14,502 nt of DNA from DATGLE01 sp035294325 (GCA_035294325.1 DATGLE010000205.1:1-14502), one strand, 5' to 3'. Counted from the first letter of the stretch, positions 6,666 to 12,635 are shown. Numbers and translations are program-made. Notes: a model not told the origin generated them from the letters alone.

Positions 6666-6748
6666 ACCTCAGCGCCTGCGGCGCTTCGCATAGAGAGGAA
6701 TGGAGGCCAGGGGGGCGCCGGCCGGCGCCCCCTGGCCTCCATTCCTCT
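6666..6748 (-). repeat. Hairpin element C (reverse orientation): 55-bp palindrome plus conserved mini-hairpin
   Basis: 6694-6748 is a palindrome centred between 6721 and 6722, with arms of 28 and 27 bases and one unpaired G; its centre is GGCGCCGG/CCGGCGCC with no loop. On the minus strand it is followed after three bases by TGCGA (6690-6686), arm AGCGCC, loop GCA, arm GGCGCT, and GAGGT (6670-6666). This is the same mini-hairpin as in elements A, B and E, one base pair longer and inverted relative to the others. Confidence 0.75.
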
Positions 6749-6978
6749 GCAAGCTGCCTTCGGGGCGAGGAGGGGCAAAACGCCTCCATTCCTCTGCAAG
6801 CCGCCAAAGTGGCGAGGAAGGGGCAAAACGCCTCCATTCCTCTGCAAGCTGCCTTCGGGGCGAGGAAGGGCAAAACGCCTCCATTCCCATGCAAGCCGCC
6901 AAAGGTGGCGAGGAAGGGGCAAAACGCCTCCATTCCTCTCTATGCAAGCCGCCAAAGGTGGCGAGGAAGGGGGGAAAA
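6736..6978. repeat. Tandem array of five 47-52-bp units
   Basis: Units begin at CCTCCATTCC: 6736-6782, 6783-6830, 6831-6877, 6878-6926 and 6927-6978. Each holds CCTCCATTCC, a GCAAGC word, a small hairpin, GGCGAGGA and GGGGCAAAACG (the last diverges in unit five). Two hairpin types occur. Units 1 and 3 have GCC-TTCGG-GGC; units 2, 4 and 5 have CGCCA/TGGCG around AAG or AAGG. The array is bounded by an inverted repeat: GCATAGAGAGGAATGGAGG at 6688-6706 is the reverse complement of 6927-6945. All three minus-strand frames stay largely open through the array because of its composition, but none has the look of a gene. Confidence 0.85.
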
Positions 6979-7022
6979 GTCATGAACCGCCGGGGCTTTC
7001 CCCTCCTGCGGCCATTAACGCA

Positions 7023-7079
7023 CAGAAGCGCGCTGACGCGCCTCTGCGCTCCCTCCAGGGAGCAACGCAGTTGCGAGGT
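7023..7079 (+). repeat. Hairpin cluster F with a fifth copy of the conserved mini-hairpin
   Basis: Three stems are packed here. CAGAAGCGCG (7023-7032) pairs with 7037-7046 with one mismatch around CTGA. GCTCCCT (7048-7054) pairs with AGGGAGC (7057-7063). Overlapping the latter is AGGGA (7057-7061), arm GCAAC, loop GCA, arm GTTGC (7070-7074), then GAGGT (7075-7079). The mini-hairpin arms are unlike those of the other copies yet fully paired. No long palindrome adjoins it. The rest of the 6979-7130 stretch shows nothing I can name. Confidence 0.65.
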
Positions 7080-7124
7080 GTGCCCATCAAGAATGGGAAA
7101 GCCCTCGATGAACCCATGAACTCG

Positions 7125-7153
7125 CTGAAAAATTTAACGATGTGTAGTATAAT
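7125..7153 (+). promoter_or_regulatory. Sigma70-like promoter of the pentapeptide-repeat gene
   Basis: CTGAAA (7125-7130, four of six to TTGACA) lies 17 bases before a perfect TATAAT (7148-7153) in a locally AT-rich stretch. The leader to the ATG at 7220 would be about 60 bases. Confidence 0.6.
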
Positions 7154-7219
7154 TTCGGAAATTCTAATTTGCGTTATCTGGACAGAAATAAAAAGTGATC
7201 AAATGGAGCATGGCAACTT

Positions 7220-8164
7220 ATGGCAGAAGCGTTACTTATTGTGGGCATTATCGGCGTAATAATCACTATCATTGCATGGCTTATCTCTTTAAAGATCCAG
7301 CGGCAGGGCGTTGATAGAATACAGGCGCAGCAACAGGCATGGGAGCGCGCCCAGGAAGTGCGGCAACAGCAGTGGAGGGTGCAGCAGGAGAAGCGTCACG
7401 CCGACCAGGGAAAAAGTCTGGCTACGCACATACAACAACTTCATGGCGAGTGGCAAACGTGGACAGAGCAGGAGCAGAAGCGCGCGGAAGAGCTACGCCA
7501 GGAGCGAGAGGCTATCGAAAAGCGGAAGCAACTGGAGTTTGAATTGTCGCGCCTTCCTCGCGTCGAGGATACCCCCCTGCCCCGCAGCGACGGGCCAGAG
7601 CGTCCCGAGCCGCCCTGGCGACTGCCGAGCTTCCAGGGCGCCGATCTCTCCGAGCGCGATCTATCCTCGCGCTACCTCGGCCACGCTGATTTGCGCGGCG
7701 CGCGGCTTGTCAACGCCAGGCTCTTTACCGCCAATCTCTCCTGGGCCTGTCTCGCGGGCGCCGACCTTTCAGGAGCCGATCTCTCAGCAACGAATCTCAC
7801 GCACGCTGATCTACGAGGCGCACTATTCAATGGTACGAACCTGCTGGTTGCCGATCTGAATAACGCGGTGCTGATTGGAGCCGATCTGCGCGGGGCACGC
7901 AACCTTACGCTGGAGCAGTTGCACAGCGCTGTCTTCGATAGTACTACGAAGCTCGATCCCGCTATCGATATTACGCTGCCTCGCACGCCGCTCATCTCCC
8001 CTACGGAGCGATCCGATATGGCGCGCAGCTATCATAGAGAGACGGAACCGGATCTGCCGATTTCGCTGCCCCCACCAACCAATGGCCTGTTCATGCTCAA
8101 ACCGGCCCGCCCCCAGCCCCCGATGGCAGAAGATATACAGCCCCAGGAACCCGGGGCGGTATAA
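7220..8164 (+). CDS. Membrane-anchored coiled-coil protein with pentapeptide repeats
   Basis: Domain order in this 314-residue protein is clear. Residues about 4-24 are one hydrophobic helix (LLIVGIIGVIITIIAWLISL), a signal anchor. Residues about 28-112 are a Gln/Glu/Arg-rich helix that should form a coiled coil. A proline-rich hinge (about 113-137) leads to pentapeptide repeats at about 138-229, with repeated A(D/N)L/F words such as GADLSGADLSATNLTHADLRGA, which fold as a right-handed quadrilateral beta helix. Residues 240-314 are a Pro-rich, probably disordered tail. The lysines and arginines after the helix favour a cytosolic body. GGAG lies 11 bases before the ATG. Such proteins are thought to act as scaffolds, but no partner is evident nearby and no specific function can be given. 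Confidence 0.85.
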   Translation: MAEALLIVGIIGVIITIIAWLISLKIQRQGVDRIQAQQQAWERAQEVRQQQWRVQQEKRHADQGKSLATHIQQLHGEWQTWTEQEQKRAEELRQEREAIEKRKQLEFELSRLPRVEDTPLPRSDGPERPEPPWRLPSFQGADLSERDLSSRYLGHADLRGARLVNARLFTANLSWACLAGADLSGADLSATNLTHADLRGALFNGTNLLVADLNNAVLIGADLRGARNLTLEQLHSAVFDSTTKLDPAIDITLPRTPLISPTERSDMARSYHRETEPDLPISLPPPTNGLFMLKPARPQPPMAEDIQPQEPGAV

Positions 8165-8181
8165 AAAAAGATCTCTTTCGT

Positions 8182-8254
8182 GCGTAGTCGCGCGATTATC
8201 GCGCCCCAAAGCGCTCCTGAGGCCGAATCAGCGCGATTTATCGCGCGACTACGC
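8182..8254. repeat. Nested palindrome D between the pentapeptide-repeat gene and fabG
   Basis: The arm 8182-8204 is the reverse complement of 8231-8254 apart from one extra base, with 26 bases between them. Each arm is itself a palindrome in part (GCGCGAT followed by ATCGCGC, one or two bases apart), so the region can fold as one long hairpin or as two small ones. It starts 17 bases after the stop codon and ends 12 bases before the extended -10 of fabG. The conserved GCA mini-hairpin is absent, so this seems a different kind of element. Confidence 0.75.
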
Positions 8255-8265
8255 AACAGGGTATG

Positions 8266-8274
8266 TGCTATACT
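8266..8274 (+). promoter_or_regulatory. Extended -10 promoter of the FabG-type gene
   Basis: TGCTATACT matches the extended -10 form TGnTATAAT with one mismatch. A -35 is not convincing, as usual for this class. The leader to the ATG at 8320 would be about 40 bases. Confidence 0.45.
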
Positions 8275-8319
8275 ACAGCCACCAGCACCACACACTAATC
8301 ACTTTAAGGATAGAGAGTC

Positions 8320-9087
8320 ATGGCAAACGAAGAACAAATGCCACTCGCGGGCAAGGTCGCACTCGTTACAGGAAGCGGGCAGGGGATCGGGCGCGCAACA
8401 GCGCTTCACCTGGCACGGGCCGGGGCTGATATCATCATTAACTATCGTAGCAATGCCGACGCCGCAGCCGCAGCACAGGCCAGTATCGAAGAACTGGGAA
8501 GGCGCTGCGTCGCCATCAAGGCCGATGTGAGCCAGGAAGAAGAGGTCACGCGCCTGTTCAGTGAGGCCACGCAGGCACTCGGTCCCGTCACCATCCTCGT
8601 CAATAATGCTGGCACCACGCGTGATAAGCTCATCATCCAGATGTCGCTGGCTGATTTCGAGCACGTCATGAATAGCAACCTGCGCTCGGCATTCCTCTGT
8701 ACGAAAGCCGCGCTGCGCAGTATGATGCGAGCGCGCTGGGGACGGATCGTGAATGTGGTTTCGGTGGCCGGGCTGCTCGGACCGGCCGGGCAGGCAAATT
8801 ATGGCGCGTCGAAGGCCGCGATTATCTCGTTGACGCTCAGCACAGCCCGCGAGATGGCAAGCCGTAATATTACCGCCAATGCTGTCGCGCCCGGCTATGT
8901 CCCTACCGAACTTACCTCCACGCTGACAGAGCCGCAGCGCAAATTCTTGCTCGATTCCACCCCCCTGGGCCGTCCTGGCAGCGCCGACGAGATAGCAGCG
9001 GCCATATGCTTCCTCTGCCTGCCTATCGCGGGATATATTACCGGGCAAGTGCTGGGCGTCGACGGCGGCATGTCGATGCACCTCTGA
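8320..9087 (+). CDS. fabG: 3-oxoacyl-[acyl-carrier-protein] reductase-like SDR (FabG type)
   Basis: A 255-residue classical SDR closest in pattern to FabG, which reduces 3-oxoacyl-ACP with NADPH in fatty acid elongation. Visible motifs are TGSGQGIG (17-24), NYRS after strand two (R43 suits NADPH), NNAG (95-98), N120, S148 (NVVSVAG), Y161 and K165 (YGASK). The C-terminal end, GYITGQVLGVDGGMSMHL, is the FabG hallmark. RDKLIIQMS after NNAG is also typical of true FabG. AAGGA lies 9 bases before the ATG. No other fatty acid genes are adjacent, so this may be a paralogue serving another 3-oxoacyl or hydroxyacyl substrate. SDR fold is certain; FabG activity is likely. Confidence 0.88.
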   Translation: MANEEQMPLAGKVALVTGSGQGIGRATALHLARAGADIIINYRSNADAAAAAQASIEELGRRCVAIKADVSQEEEVTRLFSEATQALGPVTILVNNAGTTRDKLIIQMSLADFEHVMNSNLRSAFLCTKAALRSMMRARWGRIVNVVSVAGLLGPAGQANYGASKAAIISLTLSTAREMASRNITANAVAPGYVPTELTSTLTEPQRKFLLDSTPLGRPGSADEIAAAICFLCLPIAGYITGQVLGVDGGMSMHL

Positions 9088-9134
9088 GAATGCGTCTAAT
9101 ATGCACGGTCCTCGCTCTCTCGCTGGTCTGTCAC

Positions 9135-9230
9135 GCGGCTGTGCCGCACAAGGAAAATATGATGTGTGAAAAAGGCACTGCGCGCCTTTTTCACACATCA
9201 TATATCAGGCGAGCGCCGCAGGCGCGAGCA
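9135..9230 (+). repeat. Composite hairpin element E, same layout as element A
   Basis: GCGGC (9135-9139) pairs with GCCGC (9143-9147) around TGT. After ACAAGG comes a long palindrome: arm 9157-9178 pairs with 9182-9203, 22 bp with one A-C mismatch and a TGC loop. Read on the minus strand the cap is C-GCA-G, as in A and B. Four bases later comes GGCGA (9208-9212), arm GCGCC, loop GCA, arm GGCGC, GAGCA (9226-9230). It lies between fabG and the methyltransferase gene. A T-run lies within the right arm, not after it. Confidence 0.8.
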
Positions 9231-9340
9231 CGCGATATTGCTGGCAATCAGACACTCTCTGGAAAACTCGTGAAACATGGCGGCGATCAACCATCTCTAA
9301 CCCCTTAGCATAGTCAGTATGTTAAGGAGGAGAATACCCG

Positions 9341-10210
9341 ATGGCTCTGATCGAAACAGAGGAAACGAATCGTTTTACCTTTGAGCCTTTCGCGGCCCAT
9401 CCATTTTACACACAGGTCAACCGCGAGCTTGTCCAGGCCGCGCTGGCCCGCTTAACGTCCAGAGCGAGCAGGAAGCCGCTTACGATTGTGGATATGGCCT
9501 GCGGAACGGGAGCCATTACGCGGCTGATCGCCAGAGAGATGGCCCGGCTCGGGCAACTGGCCCGGACCTGCATCATCGGCGTCGATCCGTCAGCGGAGGC
9601 GCTGCGCCGCGCGCAAAAAGGCATGGATGAGATGGACCTGAAACTTGAGACCAGCTTCATCCAGGGCGACGCCGACGATCTTCCGAGCATTGTTCATGAT
9701 GCCGATGCCGCCTTCTTCTGCAACGCGATCCATCTTGTCGCCGACAAAGCCGCTGCGTTTCGGCAGATGGCGGCTATTCTCGCGCCGGGCGGTATTTTTG
9801 CCTGCAACAGTTCTTTCTTTGAGGGCGCCTATGTTCCTGGAACGGAGCGCTTCTATCGCCTCTGGACGCGGCGCGCCGTGGGCTGGCTGAAGAAAGAGCA
9901 TCCCGAAGCCCGCCTGTCGCGCGAATCCAAGGCGATGGCGATGCAGTGGCTCACTCAGGAAGAATACGTCAGGACGCTCAAAGAGAATGGGTTTGGTCGC
10001 GTCGATATTACCCACAGCAGCGTGCCCATCTCTCTTGACGCATGGCGCGATATCGGCCACTACTGGCTCTTTATCGAAGGCGCTCTGCCAGGCATACCGC
10101 TCTCCTATGGTGCAGCAGCGTTGGGAGCAGCAGTCTACCAGGCCGGCGCGGAACTGGGATTGACCGAAGTGCCGCGTATCTGGATGCAGATTATCGCCAC
10201 AAAGAGCTAA
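9341..10210 (+). CDS. Class I SAM-dependent methyltransferase
   Basis: The 289-residue protein has a Rossmann-like methyltransferase core. Motif I is IVDMACGTGAITRLIA (about 49-64), which binds S-adenosylmethionine. GVDPSAEALRRA (about 80-91) gives the acidic residue D82 for the ribose. GDADDLP, then DAAFFCNAIHLV and the post-core LAPGGIFACNSSFFEG, complete the usual order. The C-terminal third (about 170-289) is helical, contains hydrophobic stretches and should form the substrate-binding cap. The pattern resembles small-molecule methyltransferases rather than RNA or DNA enzymes. The start is fixed by AAGGAGGAGA at 9324-9333, 7 bases before the ATG. It stands between hairpin element E and the promoter at 10228. 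Substrate unknown. Confidence 0.88.
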   Translation: MALIETEETNRFTFEPFAAHPFYTQVNRELVQAALARLTSRASRKPLTIVDMACGTGAITRLIAREMARLGQLARTCIIGVDPSAEALRRAQKGMDEMDLKLETSFIQGDADDLPSIVHDADAAFFCNAIHLVADKAAAFRQMAAILAPGGIFACNSSFFEGAYVPGTERFYRLWTRRAVGWLKKEHPEARLSRESKAMAMQWLTQEEYVRTLKENGFGRVDITHSSVPISLDAWRDIGHYWLFIEGALPGIPLSYGAAALGAAVYQAGAELGLTEVPRIWMQIIATKS

Positions 10211-10227
10211 CCGTGCCCCCTTGCGTG

Positions 10228-10236
10228 TGGTACAAT
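10228..10236 (+). promoter_or_regulatory. Extended -10 promoter upstream of the COG4280-like gene
   Basis: TGGTACAAT matches TGnTATAAT with one mismatch and lies 18 bases after the methyltransferase stop. No good -35 is present. Transcription from about 10243 would give a leader of about 115 bases. Confidence 0.5.
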
Positions 10237-10246
10237 TGATGTTCAG

Positions 10247-10341
10247 AGGAACCCTACAGGTATGGTGTCTGAGCCATACAGGTTCCTGGCGCGATGCTCC
10301 CGAAAATGAGCATTTGCATCTCCAACGCTATTTTGTGGAGA
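10247..10341 (+). promoter_or_regulatory. Structured 5' leader of the COG4280-like membrane protein gene
   Basis: Three inverted repeats fill the leader. AGGAACC (10247-10253) pairs with GGTTCCT (10281-10287), enclosing TATGG (10261-10265) paired with CCATA (10274-10278) as an interrupted helix. ATGCTC (10294-10299) pairs with GAGCAT (10308-10313). TCTCCA (10319-10324) pairs with TGGAGA (10336-10341), whose right arm touches the ribosome site GAGGAG. The word ACAGGT also occurs twice, at 10256 and 10278. Such a leader could be a riboswitch or other cis-acting element, but it matches no class I can name. Confidence 0.45.
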
Positions 10342-10356
10342 AGAGGAGAATACTGC

Positions 10357-11175
10357 ATGCAATGGGCGGTTGCTCTGGCTTCATTTCTAGCCTCCGCAGT
10401 CGAATTTGTTGAAGCTTTTACTATCGTACTGGTTGTTGGCGTGACTATCAACTGGCGCAGTTCGCTGGCCGGCGCGTTCGCAGCCGCCGCGACACTTGCC
10501 CTTATCGTTGCCACACTGGGCGTCGCTCTGGTTCGCTTTGTGCCCATCGATATCTTGCGTCTTGCCGTCGGAATTTTATTGATCCTCTTTGGTTTGAAGT
10601 GGCTCAAAAAGGCGATTCTGCGCTATAGCGGCCTCAAGGCAATACACGATGAAGAGGCCATTTTCGAGGAGCGCATGGCCGAACTGCGAGCGCGAGGAGA
10701 GGTGATCTCGCCGCGCATGCAGCCCTTCGGTGTGGCGCTCTCTTACAAGGCAGTTTTGCTGGAGGGACTTGAGGTCGCGTTCATCGTCATTACCTTCGGC
10801 AGCAGCGCCGTCACGAACGTGTGCACGCAATCCTGCGGCATCAGTTCCGCTGCCATCGGGGCCGTGATCGCCGGTATACTCGTGATCTCCCTGGGGGCGC
10901 TCGTGCGCGCCCCACTCAAGCAGGTGCCAGAGAACACGCTCAAATTTATCGTTGGCATTATGCTTACCAGTTTCGGCACCTTCTGGGCGGGAGAAGGCTT
11001 CGGAGTCGCATGGCCGCTGAGCGATGCCTTTATCCTTGTGCTGGTCGCGCTCTACCTTATCGCCTCCTTTGTCCTCATCACCTGGCTCAAGCAGCAGAAG
11101 TTGCATCAGGCAGCACTGGCGCACGCAAGCAGCAGCACCATCGCTTCAGCACAGCAAGAGGAGGTGCACCCATGA
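10357..11175 (+). CDS. COG4280-like multi-pass membrane protein, predicted metal-ion transporter with internal duplication
   Basis: The ATG at 10357 is chosen because AGAGGAG lies 8 bases upstream and the protein then starts at the first helix; an earlier in-frame ATG at 10294 adds a polar stretch with no such site. The 272 residues hold about six to seven membrane helices in two similar halves. Half one has VEFVEAFTIVLVVG (E16, E19) and later ILRLAVGILLILFGLKWL. Half two has LEGLEVAFIVITFG (E136, E139) and later LKFIVGIMLTSFGTFWA. A cytosolic, charged linker at about 84-125 joins them. Paired ExxE helices recall FTR1-type and related cation transporters, so metal transport is an inference, not shown. 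Its stop overlaps the next start (ATGA at 11172-11175), so the two are translationally coupled. Confidence 0.75.
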   Translation: MQWAVALASFLASAVEFVEAFTIVLVVGVTINWRSSLAGAFAAAATLALIVATLGVALVRFVPIDILRLAVGILLILFGLKWLKKAILRYSGLKAIHDEEAIFEERMAELRARGEVISPRMQPFGVALSYKAVLLEGLEVAFIVITFGSSAVTNVCTQSCGISSAAIGAVIAGILVISLGALVRAPLKQVPENTLKFIVGIMLTSFGTFWAGEGFGVAWPLSDAFILVLVALYLIASFVLITWLKQQKLHQAALAHASSSTIASAQQEEVHP

Positions 11176-11378
11176 AGGTTATCAAAGCTATTTACGATTT
11201 TATCGTCGGGGATATGATCATTCTGATTGGCGTGATCGTTACGCTGGTCGTCGTGGCGTTGATGACCAACATCGGCGCGCTGGCCTCGGTGCGCATTGCG
11301 GCAGGAGTGGTACTCATCATCGGAGTGCTGGTCGTCCTTGTCGCCACGCTGCATCACGAACTCCCGGGGCAGCGCTGA
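11172..11378 (+). CDS. Small two-helix membrane protein coupled to the COG4280-like protein
   Basis: A 68-residue protein starting at the ATG at 11172, with AAGAGGAGGTG just upstream and a four-base ATGA overlap with the preceding stop. It has two hydrophobic helices at about 10-31 (FIVGDMIILIGVIVTLVVVALM) and 37-60 (ASVRIAAGVVLIIGVLVVLVATL), with short polar ends. No family is recognised. The tight coupling suggests a subunit, stabiliser or regulator of the upstream membrane protein, made in similar amount. The same frame is open much further upstream (from 10821), but that part is a shadow of the COG4280-like gene. Confidence 0.75.
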   Translation: MKVIKAIYDFIVGDMIILIGVIVTLVVVALMTNIGALASVRIAAGVVLIIGVLVVLVATLHHELPGQR

Positions 11379-11416
11379 TAGATCCTGGCAACTTTCCTGG
11401 CAGAGCCAGATCTCAA

Positions 11417-11441
11417 AGAAGGCCCGCGATTCGGGCCTTCT
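11417..11441 (+). terminator. Rho-independent-type terminator of the COG4280 operon
   Basis: AGAAGGCCCG (11417-11426) pairs with CGGGCCTTCT (11432-11441), 10 bp, loop CGATT. It lies 39 bases after the operon's last stop codon. The following TCCACCGTTTACTTT is only moderately T-rich. Confidence 0.65.
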
Positions 11442-11540
11442 CCACCGTTTACTTTACGTATGATGCAGCGAAACTGTGGCTGACCGGCATTAAAAATTTG
11501 CAAAGATTTGAAATATGTAGACGAAATTTCCACATAATGG

Positions 11541-11569
11541 TTGACGTTGATACATCAAACTGATATGAT
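11541..11569 (+). promoter_or_regulatory. Near-consensus promoter of the HTH-GAF regulator, with a palindrome in the spacer
   Basis: TTGACG (11541-11546) and TATGAT (11564-11569) each match consensus in five of six bases and are 17 bases apart. The spacer contains TTGAT-AC-ATCAA (11547-11558), a short inverted repeat in a place where a bound repressor would block RNA polymerase. The start site near 11576 would leave a leader of only about 14 bases. Confidence 0.7.
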
Positions 11570-11589
11570 GAGGCATATGGAGTGCATTG

Positions 11590-12630
11590 ATGGCTACTTT
11601 AGCGGGCTGGACAAATGATATGCAGGAAGCACAAAGTTGGCGTGAGCTGCTAAGTGACATCATCAGCGACAGCAAGGAAAGACAGCGTCTGGTCGAAGAA
11701 CTTAATGTCACGTCGATTACGCTCACTCGTTGGGTGAATGGGGAATCGGAGCCGCGACCATACAATCTGCGCCGCCTCCTCAGCGTCCTACCCCGTCAGC
11801 GCGAACAAATGTTGAACCTGCTCAGAGCAGAGAAGGGGCTGGACGAATTCCCTGATTCCGGACCGGACGAGATACCCGGGGAAATCCCTTCCGAATTTTA
11901 CGCTCGTGTCTTTGCTTCACGCGCAAAAACGGCGGAAAACCTGCGCTACTGGTCAACCTGCAATCTTATTTTACAGCAGGCCATCGGCCAGCTCGATCCT
12001 GAGCGCGCGGGCATGTCGATCTGGGTTGTGCGCTGTATGCCTCCCTCTGGCCCGCAGCATAAGGTGCGCAGCTTACGCGAAAGCGTCGGGCTTGGCACAC
12101 CCCCGTGGAGCGGCAACCTGGAGCAGCAGGCGATGTTCCTGGGAGCCGAGTCGCTGGCCGGTCACGTCGTTACGTTCTGTCGTCCCGGCATTATTGAGAA
12201 CCTTGAAGAAGAGCACACGATCATGCCGTTTACGCGTACAGCATTTGAAAAAAGCGTGGCTATCTATCCTATTTTATATGCCGGGCGCGTCGCCGGCGTC
12301 CTTCTTGTTTGCAGCGCCGAGCGTAACCACTTTATCTACCAGGCGCGCACTGCCCTCCTTCGGAGCTATGCCGACCTGATTGCACTGGCATTCGGGCCGG
12401 ATGATTTTTATGCTCCTGAGCAGATTGGCCTCTGTGTGATGCCCTCCCAGGATGAACAGCAGGAGTATTTCGCGCATTTCCGCGAACTCGTCGCCGGCAC
12501 AATGATCGATGCCGCCAATAAAAATCAACCCACGAATAATCTGCTGGCAGACCAGGCCGTATGGCAACGCCTGGAGGATGAACTCATTCAACTGCCGGCC
12601 CTCAAAAGAGAGCACCAGACAACGCCATAA
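11590..12630 (+). CDS. Transcriptional regulator: N-terminal HTH plus GAF-like sensor domain
   Basis: GGAG lies 7 bases before the ATG at 11590, preferred over the TTG one codon earlier. Of 346 residues, about 17-75 form a helix-turn-helix resembling XRE-type domains: LVEELNVTSITLTRWVNGESEPRPYNLRRLLSVLP, with the recognition helix around TSITLTRWVNG. An acidic linker (DEFPDSGPDEIPGEIP, about 85-100) follows. Residues about 115-270 have the alternating strands and helices of a GAF domain, including SLAGHVVTFCRPGIIENL and AIYPILYAGRVAGVLLVCS, and end in a long helix. GAF domains bind small ligands or redox cofactors; the ligand is unknown. No kinase or receiver domain is present, so this looks like a one-component sensor. 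Its own promoter carries a palindrome, so self-control is plausible. Confidence 0.78.
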   Translation: MATLAGWTNDMQEAQSWRELLSDIISDSKERQRLVEELNVTSITLTRWVNGESEPRPYNLRRLLSVLPRQREQMLNLLRAEKGLDEFPDSGPDEIPGEIPSEFYARVFASRAKTAENLRYWSTCNLILQQAIGQLDPERAGMSIWVVRCMPPSGPQHKVRSLRESVGLGTPPWSGNLEQQAMFLGAESLAGHVVTFCRPGIIENLEEEHTIMPFTRTAFEKSVAIYPILYAGRVAGVLLVCSAERNHFIYQARTALLRSYADLIALAFGPDDFYAPEQIGLCVMPSQDEQQEYFAHFRELVAGTMIDAANKNQPTNNLLADQAVWQRLEDELIQLPALKREHQTTP

Positions 12631-12635
12631 TCTAT

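Noticed and set aside
6736..6978. CRISPR-like array
   Set aside because: The units are contiguous tandem copies that are similar along their whole length, with no unique spacers and no cas genes nearby.
6605..7119. Overlapping frames through the tandem array as proteins
   Set aside because: Several frames on both strands stay open only because the repeat has few stop codons; they encode low-complexity Trp/Arg/Pro peptides with no ribosome site or domain.
8299..9201. 300-codon minus-strand frame opposite fabG
   Set aside because: It lies antisense to a clear FabG-type gene, begins inside hairpin element E and has no recognisable domain.
10243..10356. Known manganese (yybP-ykoY) riboswitch
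   Set aside because: The leader does not show the conserved blocks I associate with that class; it is listed only as an unnamed structured leader.
10576..11124. 182-codon minus-strand frame opposite the COG4280-like gene
   Set aside because: Antisense to a hydrophobic membrane protein gene, which gives a charged shadow peptide; no ribosome site.
10821..11171. N-terminal extension of the 68-residue membrane protein
   Set aside because: The frame is open upstream, but that part overlaps the COG4280-like gene; the strong ribosome site and ATGA overlap fix the start at 11172.
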